From Ovis canadensis (lineage: Eukaryota > Chordata > Mammalia > Artiodactyla > Bovidae), in NCBI RefSeq assembly GCF_042477335.2, contig NC_091247.1:231707001-231771000 (forward strand): DNA of 64,000 nt. Direction: 5' to 3'. The position numbers were made by a program, and so were the translations under genes. Of the stretch, positions 50,301 to 54,490 are shown piece after piece. The notes under the pieces are model-generated. The model searched no databases, was not told the DNA's origin, and was given only the letters and a program-made list of their open reading frames with translations. The stretch's first letter is position 1. Each line of letters begins with the position of its first letter.

Positions 50301-52556
50301 TAGCCCAGTTCAGGCAAGGGCAGAGACAGGGAGGCGGGCCAGCAGCTGGAGGGAAGCCCTTGGGCCAGCGGCAGCACAAGGCCACAAGCACCCCCAGGGC
50401 CGGGTGTCTGCGGAGCATCTGGCACACAGGGCTCCGAGTGAAGCCTGTGGATGAGGGCCACAAAGCGGAGAACAGGGCACAGGCGGGCCAGCAGCCCACC
50501 CAGAGCCGCCTCGTCTGGCCTGCACTTCCCCTCGCCCTGCAGCTCCGGCGTGCTCCCTCCCATGGCAGCGGCCCACTGCCTCCGAGCCTCCTCCTGGGTG
50601 TCTGGCCAGCAGGCCCCCCACCTGGCTGTGCACTGTGGTCCTGCCGCGGCCTTGCTCGCTCAGGGCTGGCGCTAACTCTCTCTCTCATTGCTCTCTCCTG
50701 CCCATCTGCATGTGGCTGCTCTGTCTAGCTGCGCGGTGGTCCCGAGCGCCGGCTGTGTAAGTGAGCATGCCCATCCCATGCCTCTCACCGTCCGCGCGCT
50801 GCCCGCCTGGATCTCTGCTGTGCTTGGCCTCGTGGGGCTCCGGTGCCACGGCCCCCAGGGCTCCGCTTGGCCACAGCAGGGGCATAGGGAGAGACTGGGC
50901 GGGGGCGATGTGGGATACAGGCGTGGCTCTCCTCTGGAGGAGCCTCCCTGTCGGGCCTCCCACCGAGGCCATGCTGGGGGGTACAGGGGCTGAAGGCCGG
51001 TCCTGTCAGCTGACGCTGGGGAGTGAAGACCATCTGCGTGCGCGTGTGTGTGAGTGTGTGCTGCTTCTGCACACGTGCTGCTTGTCACTGTCGTGGGCAG
51101 GCCACTGCCGCTCCTGCTGCCGCCGCTGAGTGTAGGGAACGTCCGTGGCTGCCGCTGCTGTTGCCGCTGCGTGTACGTAACATATGTGGCTGCCGCTGCT
51201 GCGTGTATGTAACATATGTGGCCGCTGCGTGTACGTAACATGTGGCCGCCGCCACTGCGTGTAACATATGTGGCTGCCGCTGCCCTTGCTGCTTTGTGTA
51301 TGTAACATGTGGCTGCCGCCGCTGCGTGTATGTGACACACGTGGCCGCCGCCACTGCATGTATGTGACACGCGGCTGCCGCCGCTGCGTGCTTGCCTGCA
51401 CATGCTGCTGCTCCGTGTGGGTGTGAACGCCGCCTGCTGTCTGTCTCAGGCCTCACGGACAGTCCAGTCTTGCGCCGCCACCAGCCTTTATCAGGGCCCA
51501 GCCAGGCCTGCAGCCGGCCCAGGTCTCTCTGGGCCTCATGATAACAGCGGGAAGTGCTGAGGGGTATTGCCAGCCCTACTCTCTGTGGTATGGGTGGATG
51601 GGCCGGCGTCCAGAGCCGGTGTCGCAGGCTGTCAGGAACCGGGGTCAGCCCTTTGCCCCAGAGGCTGTCCCTGCTCAGGCAGCCTGCTCTCGGAGCCGCG
51701 GGGGAGGAGGGGGGCCCGGGCGGCTCGCACTCCATGCGGCCGAGGGCTCCCCATCCCCCAGCAGGGCACTGACTGACTCTGGGGGACAGGCCAGAGGAGC
51801 CCCAGGGTCCTACCCTCCTTTCTCCCTCTGGCCCTAAGGCTACCCGCCCCCGCCCCGTCCCCGCCCCCAGCGTCCTCCTGGCCGCTGGCCCCGCGCCCCT
51901 CCGCCCGGCCCCACCTTGCCTGGTACCCCTCACCTGGCCTTGACCCCCTCTCCCTCCGCAGGCTCTTCAGCAGCCTCGGTGAGCTGAGCACCATCTCAGC
52001 GCAGCAGCGCAGCCCTGGGGGCCCGGGCGGCGGGGCCTCCTACCCGGTGCGGCCCGGCGGCCGCTACCCTGTGGCGCGGCGCGCCCCGAGCCCGGTGAAG
52101 CCCGCGTCGCTGGAGCGGGTGGAGGGGCTGGGGGCGGGGGCGGGCGGCGTGGGGCGGCCCTTCGGCCTCGCGCCCCCCACCATCCTCAAGTCGTCCAGCC
52201 TCTCCATCCCGCATGAGCCGAAGGAGGTGCGGTTTGTGGTGCGCAGCGTGAGCGCGCGCAGCCGCTCGCCCTCGCCTTCGCCGCTGCCCTCGCCCGCGCC
52301 CGGCCCGGGCTCCGGGGCCCCCAGCCCCCGCCGGCCCTTCCAGCAAAAGCCCCTGCAACTCTGGAGCAAGTTCGACGTGGGCGACTGGCTGGAGAGCATC
52401 CACTTGGGTGAGCACCGCGACCGCTTCGAGGACCACGAGATCGAGGGCGCGCACCTGCCGGCGCTCACCAAGGACGACTTCGTGGAGCTGGGCGTCACGC
52501 GCGTGGGCCACCGCATGAACATCGAGCGCGCGCTCAGGCAGCTGGACGGCAGCTGA
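5075..52556 (+). CDS. SHANK3: SHANK3, postsynaptic scaffold protein (22 coding exons)
   Basis: SHANK3 organises the postsynaptic density of excitatory synapses, linking glutamate receptor complexes (through SAPAP/GKAP and Homer) to the actin cytoskeleton. Joined exons: 5075-5365, 5686-5889, 6704-6775, 8685-8793, 8869-9020, 9113-9280, 9357-9473, 9811-9888, 10601-10667, 16310-16577, 19439-19641, 20651-20764, 25700-25775, 25986-26068, 26434-26558, 26651-26783, 27676-27756, 31540-31563, 35103-35233, 35844-35928, 40241-42497, 51962-52556. They total 5433 nt (1810 residues plus stop) with consistent phases and GT/AG borders. Domains: Ala/Pro extension 1-76, SPN about 80-170, ankyrin repeats about 190-425, SH3 about 545-607, PDZ about 648-742 (GFGF loop 658-661), Homer motif PPEEF 1387-1391, cortactin motif KPPVPPKPK 1487-1495, SAM about 1746-1807. 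Human full-length protein is, from memory, about 1806 residues. Confidence 0.97.
5366..5685. other. SHANK3 intron 1
   Basis: 320 bp, very GC-rich and part of the first CpG island. Nothing else recognised. Confidence 0.85.
5686..5889 (+). CDS. SHANK3: SHANK3 exon 2 (SPN domain)
   Basis: Acceptor CTGCAG, donor GTGAGC, 204 nt, phase 0. It begins [12 protein letters not shown] and ends TPLPYLE, the core of the SPN domain, a ubiquitin-like fold that in the family binds Rap/Ras-type GTPases and folds against the ankyrin repeats. Confidence 0.96.
6542..6635. repeat. 47-bp tandem duplication in intron 2
   Basis: Two nearly identical copies of a block containing GATGAGCAGTGGGGCCCTGG, at 6544 and 6591, inside SHANK3 intron 2 (5890-6703). 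The rest of that intron shows no other element. Confidence 0.9.
6704..6775 (+). CDS. SHANK3: SHANK3 exon 3
   Basis: 72 nt, phase 0, begins [15 protein letters not shown] and ends LHTK before GTAAGG. It completes the SPN domain and the linker to the ankyrin repeats. Confidence 0.95.
6776..8684. other. SHANK3 intron 3
   Basis: 1.9 kb. A MIR-like piece at about 7295-7400 (CCCATTTCATAGATGAAGAT, then ACTGAGTCCCAGAGAATTTA). No further gene or element recognised. Confidence 0.6.
8685..8793 (+). CDS. SHANK3: SHANK3 exon 4 (ankyrin start)
   Basis: 109 nt. Begins [14 protein letters not shown] and ends within the Glu codon after HDPDSG (phase 1). Starts the ankyrin repeat region. Confidence 0.95.
8869..9020 (+). 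CDS. SHANK3: SHANK3 exon 5 (ankyrin repeats)
   Basis: 152 nt, joined in phase 1 across a 75-bp intron. Contains CPLSLAAQL and the ankyrin-type GLTAVHCAT. Ends ALT before GTCAGT. Confidence 0.95.
9113..9280 (+). CDS. SHANK3: SHANK3 exon 6 (ankyrin repeats)
   Basis: 168 nt, phase 0. Contains the ankyrin signatures [19 protein letters not shown] and ENGWQEVHQ. Confidence 0.96.
9357..9473 (+). CDS. SHANK3: SHANK3 exon 7 (ankyrin repeats)
   Basis: 117 nt, phase 0, begins [18 protein letters not shown] and ends ALYNQ before GTCGGT. Ankyrin motif [12 protein letters not shown] is clear. Confidence 0.96.
9474..9810. other. SHANK3 intron 7, TG/CG-rich with E-boxes
   Basis: 337 bp of alternating purine-pyrimidine sequence (GTGTGCACAC-type). 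It contains three copies of the palindrome ACACGTGT, with CACGTG cores at 9636-9641, 9647-9652 and 9725-9730. Confidence 0.85.
9811..9888 (+). CDS. SHANK3: SHANK3 exon 8 (ankyrin repeats)
   Basis: 78 nt, phase 0, begins [15 protein letters not shown] and ends QTAFQ before GTGTGT. Part of the last ankyrin repeats. Confidence 0.95.
10150..10375. repeat. 54-bp minisatellite in intron 8
   Basis: About four tandem copies with a period of exactly 54 bp, marked by TCAGGGGCCTTC at 10177, 10231, 10285 and 10339. The first three copies each hold GGTCACGTGGGG, giving CACGTG at 10195-10200, 10249-10254 and 10303-10308; the fourth is altered to GATGTG. Because 54 is a multiple of three, frames stay open across it by chance. 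Confidence 0.95.
10601..10667 (+). CDS. SHANK3: SHANK3 exon 9
   Basis: 67 nt, begins [18 protein letters not shown] and ends one base into the Val codon before GTGAGT. End of the ankyrin block. Confidence 0.95.
10941..11122 (-). mobile_element. BovB 3' end fragment, reverse
   Basis: Starts TGTTCAGTTCAGCTCAGTTG and continues with the reverse complement of the BovB tail (TCCATCACCAACTCCCGGAG). 5'-truncated and diverged. Confidence 0.88.
13401..15888 (-). mobile_element. hAT-type DNA transposon split by an L1
   Basis: The outer ends read AGGGCTTGGCAAAC (13401) and GTTTGCCAACCCCTGG (15888), an inverted pair. They are flanked by an 8-bp duplication TCTAGAAT at 13393-13400 and 15889-15896, the target size of hAT elements. 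Its body is interrupted at about 13455-15716 by the L1. The family resembles an old MER1/Charlie-type element; the exact name was not resolved. Strand is nominal. Confidence 0.7.
13455..15716 (-). mobile_element. Old L1 (L1M-type) LINE, reverse, decayed
   Basis: Reverse-strand peptides in the right order match L1 ORF2: a linker-like stretch at 14953-14696 ([18 protein letters not shown]), then [19 protein letters not shown] at 14583-14392, then a C-terminal piece with VEYYSAIK at about 13995-13687. The higher-coordinate part (15200-15700) resembles the ORF2 N-terminal region. Many stops and gaps; not functional. An A-run and (AT)n tract sits at about 14118-14150. Confidence 0.85.
16310..16577 (+). 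CDS. SHANK3: SHANK3 exon 10 (linker)
   Basis: 268 nt, entered in phase 1 as [17 protein letters not shown] and ending two bases into a Ser codon after QSKI. Encodes the charged, Ser-rich linker between ankyrin repeats and SH3 ([20 protein letters not shown]). The arginine/aspartate stretch differs slightly from the human form as I remember it (LQERDRDRD rather than LQEEKDRDRD). Confidence 0.94.
18560..19361 (+). promoter_or_regulatory. SHANK3: CpG-rich candidate internal promoter before exon 11
   Basis: Dense CpG sequence with GC boxes (GGGGCGCGG, GGCGGGCGG) leads straight into ATG 19362. SHANK3 in mammals has several CpG islands and internal promoters; matching this one to a named isoform is inference. 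Confidence 0.5.
19362..19438 (+). CDS. SHANK3: Candidate alternative first-exon coding segment, upstream of exon 11
   Basis: ATG 19362 has a strong context (GCGCGCCATGG) and opens a frame ([15 protein letters not shown], then SVTYVFVYS) that crosses the exon 11 acceptor TCTACAG without a stop and in the correct SHANK3 frame. It lies in a CpG-rich block at about 18560-19760. Internal SHANK3 promoters are known in mouse and human. That this particular ATG is used is inference. Confidence 0.5.
19439..19641 (+). CDS. SHANK3: SHANK3 exon 11 (SH3 domain, first part)
   Basis: 203 nt, extremely GC-rich, encoding a Gly/Pro-rich start then [19 protein letters not shown] and [10 protein letters not shown] of the SH3 domain. 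Entered in phase 2 and left in phase 1 before GTGAGG. In older human assemblies this GC-rich exon was poorly represented. Confidence 0.95.
19642..20650. other. SHANK3 intron 11
   Basis: 1.0 kb, CpG-rich at its start. It contains loosely repetitive TGGGGCTCCTG-type wording around 19760-20180. No gene seen. Confidence 0.55.
20651..20764 (+). CDS. SHANK3: SHANK3 exon 12 (SH3 domain, end)
   Basis: 114 nt, encoding [29 protein letters not shown] and QMRQYDARH. Completes the SH3 fold. Donor GTGAGT. Confidence 0.96.
20765..25699. other. SHANK3 intron 12
   Basis: 4.9 kb. MIR/L2-like pieces near 22125-22215 and 24230-24300, an AATAAA-containing AT stretch near 23480-23560, and the 40-bp duplication listed separately. 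No gene recognised. Confidence 0.55.
23899..23978. repeat. 40-bp tandem duplication in intron 12
   Basis: Two nearly exact 40-bp copies of GCTGAAACCCAGACCAGTGC followed by TTTTCCCGACGTCTGT, starting at 23899 and 23939. Recent-looking. Confidence 0.93.
25700..25775 (+). CDS. SHANK3: SHANK3 exon 13
   Basis: 76 nt, encoding [20 protein letters not shown] and SLSAH, the conserved SH3-PDZ linker found in all SHANK proteins. Enters in phase 1 and leaves in phase 2 before GTACGG. Confidence 0.95.
25986..26068 (+). CDS. SHANK3: SHANK3 exon 14 (PDZ, carboxylate-binding loop)
   Basis: 83 nt, encoding [19 protein letters not shown] then FGFVLRGAK. The GFGF loop (residues 658-661) binds the C-terminal carboxylate of partners such as SAPAP/GKAP. 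Donor GTAATG. Confidence 0.97.
26069..26433. other. SHANK3 intron 14
   Basis: 365 bp, GC-rich. Nothing recognised. Confidence 0.7.
26434..26558 (+). CDS. SHANK3: SHANK3 exon 15 (PDZ core)
   Basis: 125 nt, encoding [19 protein letters not shown], then [18 protein letters not shown]. Core PDZ strands and helix A. Donor GTGAGG. Confidence 0.97.
26651..26783 (+). CDS. SHANK3: SHANK3 exon 16 (PDZ end)
   Basis: 133 nt, phase 0 entry, encoding [20 protein letters not shown], then [20 protein letters not shown] and RRR. PDZ helix B with the conserved GHKQVV (His at helix B position 1, a class I PDZ). Confidence 0.97.
26784..27503 (+). promoter_or_regulatory. SHANK3: GC-rich intron 16 region, candidate internal promoter
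   Basis: Holds the X-box at 27081-27094, a CCG run at about 27108-27126 and CpG-rich sequence up to the ATG at 27504. This layout resembles a CpG-type promoter with 5' UTR. Mouse Shank3 is known to have an internal promoter in intron 16; equivalence here is inferred. Confidence 0.5.
27081..27094 (+). promoter_or_regulatory. Perfect RFX X-box palindrome in intron 16
   Basis: GTTGCCATGGCAAC is the full 14-bp palindromic X-box recognised by RFX transcription factor dimers. It is followed by a CCG-repeat, CpG-rich stretch (27108-27126 onward) and lies about 420 bp upstream of the candidate internal SHANK3 start at 27504. The motif match is exact; occupancy is inferred. Confidence 0.75.
27504..27675 (+). 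CDS. SHANK3: Candidate alternative first-exon coding segment, upstream of exon 17
   Basis: ATG 27504 has A at -3 (CAGCACCATGA) and opens 57 codons beginning [17 protein letters not shown], continuing with [11 protein letters not shown], and reaching exon 17 through its acceptor TTTGCAG in the SHANK3 frame without a stop. Unlike chance frames nearby, the peptide is not Pro/Gly/Arg-biased. It would make a short SHANK3 lacking ankyrin, SH3 and PDZ domains, similar in layout to the short mouse isoforms (Shank3e/f type) that start around exon 17. Use of this start is inference. Confidence 0.6.
27676..27756 (+). CDS. SHANK3: SHANK3 exon 17
   Basis: 81 nt, encoding [20 protein letters not shown] and TAELEEL. 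Start of the proline-rich region after the PDZ domain. Donor GTGAGC. Confidence 0.96.
27757..31539. other. SHANK3 intron 17
   Basis: 3.8 kb. A short GGAT-type tract near 27845-27875, a MIR-like piece at about 28140-28310, and the L1/HAL1-like block listed separately. The rest shows no gene. Mammalian Shank3 is reported to have another internal promoter in this intron, which I cannot locate. Confidence 0.55.
28830..29800 (+). mobile_element. HAL1/L1-like ancient LINE remnant
   Basis: A purine-rich sense strand unlike the flanks. The end (AACTTCAAAGTCTAGAGTCA through ATTCTGTGTCCAGTAAACTC) resembles the 3' part of HAL1 elements (CTAGAATTCTATACCCAGCC-type). Boundaries are approximate and the assignment is by memory. 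Confidence 0.45.
31540..31563 (+). CDS. SHANK3: SHANK3 exon 18, 24-nt microexon
   Basis: 24 nt encoding ASIRRRKG, kept in frame (phase 1 in and out). The acceptor is GATTCCAAG, an AAG rather than the usual CAG, with a modest pyrimidine tract; donor GTGAGT is good. Human and rodent exon 18 is alternatively spliced; the weak acceptor fits that. Confidence 0.92.
31564..35102. other. SHANK3 intron 18
   Basis: 3.5 kb. MIR-like pieces at about 33145-33250 and 33775-33960, a SINE at 33283-33468. No gene recognised in the remainder. Confidence 0.6.
33283..33468 (-). mobile_element. Bov-tA SINE
   Basis: Reverse-strand order: tRNA-like head ending in the B box GGTTCGATCC, then a BovB-derived tail (AGTTGGACATGACTGAACAA). 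It is flanked by a 7-bp duplication CAAGTGA at 33276-33282 and 33469-33475. Confidence 0.93.
35103..35233 (+). CDS. SHANK3: SHANK3 exon 19
   Basis: 131 nt, encoding [20 protein letters not shown], then [20 protein letters not shown] and AEIS. The ERPDEI start differs from human EKLDEM as I remember it. Acceptor TGTGCAG, donor GTGAGC. Confidence 0.94.
35234..35843. other. SHANK3 intron 19
   Basis: 610 bp, GC-rich, no element recognised. Confidence 0.65.
35844..35928 (+). CDS. SHANK3: SHANK3 exon 20
   Basis: 85 nt, encoding [20 protein letters not shown] and GIPRTKSV. Acceptor CTCACAG, donor GTACGG. Confidence 0.95.
35929..40240. other. SHANK3 intron 20
   Basis: 4.3 kb. MIR-like pieces at about 36960-37070 and 38590-38790, a small SINE fragment at 39371-39423, and a 13-base G run at 39782-39794. 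No gene recognised. Confidence 0.6.
39371..39423 (+). mobile_element. Very short BovB/Bov-A tail fragment
   Basis: CAGTTCATGGGGTCACAGAG followed by AGCTAGACACGAC and CAACAACAA matches the last about 50 bp of the BovB/SINE tail. It is flanked by AGGGCTACGG (39361-39370) and AGGGCTATGG (39424-39433), a target duplication with one difference. Confidence 0.85.
40241..42497 (+). CDS. SHANK3: SHANK3 exon 21 (large proline-rich exon)
   Basis: 2257 nt, residues about 861-1613, CpG-rich. Encodes most of the disordered proline-rich region: basic patches [20 protein letters not shown], repeated Ser-Pro sites, the Homer-binding PPEEF (41818-41832) and the cortactin-binding KPPVPPKPK (42118-42144). It also holds the conserved [20 protein letters not shown]. 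In humans this exon carries many loss-of-function variants of Phelan-McDermid syndrome and autism. It leaves in phase 2 at donor GTGAGC. Confidence 0.97.
45375..46770 (+). mobile_element. Decayed BovB LINE, reverse-transcriptase segment
   Basis: Open pieces in changing frames match the Bov[15 protein letters not shown] near 45490, [19 protein letters not shown] near 45630, [20 protein letters not shown] near 45910, and the catalytic YADD box at 46034-46045 ([11 protein letters not shown]). Frameshifts (for example about 45770) and stops break it, so it is inactive. The 3' end extends to about 46770 with the tail (GAAGCCTGGCGTGCTGCAGT). Confidence 0.93.
50729..50756 (+). CDS. SHANK3: Candidate 28-nt cassette exon in intron 21
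   Basis: Acceptor CTCTGTCTAG follows a long CT-rich tract with a branch-like CTAAC at about 50672, and the donor is a perfect GTAAGTG. Joined between exons 21 and 22 it would read on as CAVVPSAGC and then shift exon 22 to a stop within about six codons, removing the SAM domain. TGCATG, the RBFOX motif, lies at 50707-50712. No transcript evidence is available to me. Confidence 0.35.
51085..51400. repeat. Degenerate CTG/CCG-type minisatellite in intron 21
   Basis: Repeated blocks of roughly 25-40 bp combining TGTGGCTGCCGCTGC and GTGTATGTAACATATG, about ten imperfect copies. It alternates GC-rich triplet stretches with CATATG/TACGTA palindromic bits. Confidence 0.88.
51962..52556 (+). CDS. SHANK3: SHANK3 exon 22 (SAM domain and stop)
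   Basis: Coding part 595 nt, beginning [12 protein letters not shown] and ending [10 protein letters not shown] and TGA at 52554-52556. Contains the SAM domain (from about [18 protein letters not shown] to [10 protein letters not shown]), which in SHANK proteins polymerises with zinc into sheets and is needed for postsynaptic targeting. Confidence 0.97.
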
Positions 52557-54053
52557 CGCCCCCCGCCCCCTCCCCACGCCCCGGCCGCGCCCTGCGGGCA
52601 GGGCCCCCCTCCGCCCCGGGCTGCAGGCTCGGCCCACTCCCCAGCCCCCACCCTACCGGCGCCCGGGCCAGGAATGTTGCATGAATCGTCCTGTTCGCTG
52701 TCGCTCGGAGACTTGCCCTGTACATTGCTTAGCGCCCTCCCAGGCCGTCGAGCCCCACCCAGCACACGGTCAGGAAGGGCGCGGGCCGTGGGGGGGGCTG
52801 GAGCGGGAGGGGGTCGGGGGCGGGGTGCTCCAGCCTGACCATCTCCCGCTGAGCTCCTGGTGGCTACTTTCCCAGAGGGGGTAACCTAGTCCAGCATGCG
52901 AGGTCAAGACACACCTTGGTGACTGGGGGGAGGGGGGAAGACATTGGGGTTCTCGGTTGGGGGCCAAGGAGCCCCCTGTTTTGCATATTTTAATCCACTC
53001 TATATTTGGAACAAGAAAAGGAACAAATATCTCTGTCCTTAATAGCTTCCCTTCCCCTCCCCTCCAGCCCCCGGTTCCGCTGCGGCTGCCCAGTCTTCCA
53101 TCTCTGGCCCCTCAACTGCCACTGCCGCCCCACATGGGGCAGGGGACGCTCCAGCTGGTCTGGGGTTGGCCAGGGTCCTCGTACCCGCCCCGGGGCCCCG
53201 CTGGGCCCCCTCCCCTCGCTGAGCTATGGTGTTCCCCACCGACCCTTCAGGTGCTGCGTGGAGGAGGGGCGGCAGGCTGGGACTCCTGTGGGCCCTCGCT
53301 CGGTCACGCGGCCTGGGAGCGCCGCCCGGGGCGGGTGTGGGCGCAGGGCCCTGGCCCCTGCCCCCGGCCGACTCCCTCACAGGGTCCCCCCCCCAGCAGG
53401 GGTCTAGCCTCCTCTCCGCGCTGCTGGGCGACTACAGCAGAGAAGCCTCCCTGCCTCAGACCTGAAGTTGCCAGTTCCGCCCTGTGTGTGTGTGCGCACA
53501 TGTGCGAGTGTGTGAAACTCGGGGTGCGACTGAGTGCGTTGGAGCCCCTTGTGTGCCTGACTGGAGGGTGGCCCCAGGGGACCACTCTGGACTAGTGTGG
53601 GGGCTTCGGAAGCTTGCACAGGGTGCGTGCATGGGTGTGTGCTGTGGAAGCGCCCCGTCTCCACTTCCAAAGAGAGTCAGAGGTCGTCTTGCACCCTGGG
53701 ACCTGCTGTTGGCGGAGCCTGTCCCTCCAGAGCCTCGCGGAGCCTGAGTGGGCCTTCTTGGTGAAGCCTTGCTGCTTGGGAGAGGCCCCCAAGGGCCCTT
53801 GGAGGCAGTGCTCCGCCCCCGCTGGGCTTCTAGGGGGGGTCATAGGGGCACCCCTAGAGTCAGGCCCCTGCGAGCCTTGGGGAGAGGCAAAGACCCCAGT
53901 GGGCGCCCCAGCCCCCCTTACTGTGACTCCTCACACTCAGCAATGACCTGTGGGGTGGGGGGCCCGGGACGTTTTTAAACCTAGGGTTTGGAGTCTGGAC
54001 TAAGCTCCATCCACGTCACTCACGAGTTTCTGTTTATATTTCTAGCTTTTTTT

Positions 54054-54059
54054 AATAAA
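54054..54059 (+). terminator. SHANK3: Proximal polyadenylation signal AATAAA
   Basis: AATAAA inside TTTTTTTAATAAAAATTAAA, about 1.5 kb after the stop. May be used as a proximal site. Confidence 0.6.
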
Positions 54060-54465
54060 AATTAAAAAACCCAGAAAACAGAAGTTTTCACAGCCCAGGG
54101 GCTTGGCACGCCGGTCTGTGCCCACCCGCCCCGCCCCGGCCCACCGGCCCCATGCCCTGGGCAGATTCACACCCAGTAACCCTTTCACCAACAGACCAGG
54201 TCACACCCACGCAGCAGTCACCGTAACAGGCTGCCGCATACACACTCGTCTCACTCACCTGTGGGTTTTGGTTCCGTTCAGTTTGGGTTTTTAACTTTAC
54301 AGGGTCAGCTCCGCTTCGCCCCTCCTTTTGTACGGAGCTCCACCTGGGGGGTTTCTGCCCCTGCTCCAGCCCCGAGGCCTCCTGACCCTGATGTTGTGAT
54401 ACACCCCACAGAGATCTATGTTTCTTATATTATTATTATTGATAATAATTATAATATTATTATGT

Positions 54466-54471
54466 AATAAA
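54466..54471 (+). terminator. SHANK3: Distal polyadenylation signal AATAAA
   Basis: AATAAATTTATAAG follows an AT-rich stretch with an 8-bp inverted repeat (ATTATTAT at 54432-54439 and ATAATAAT at 54442-54449). Probably the main end of the SHANK3 transcript, with cleavage near 54485-54492. Confidence 0.75.
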
Positions 54472-54490
54472 TTTATAAGAAATGAAACCA

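Larger units (their letters stand above)
42498..51961. other. SHANK3 intron 21
   Basis: 9.5 kb, the longest intron. It holds MIR-like pieces (about 44860-45135), the decayed BovB segment, the candidate 28-nt exon and a degenerate tandem array near its end, each listed separately. The rest is GC-rich without a recognised gene. Confidence 0.6.
52557..54490 (+). other. SHANK3: SHANK3 3' UTR
   Basis: About 1.9 kb of GC-rich then AT-rich non-coding sequence follows the stop, with two AATAAA signals. The length fits the human 3' UTR as I remember it. The exact cleavage site is inferred. Confidence 0.8.
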
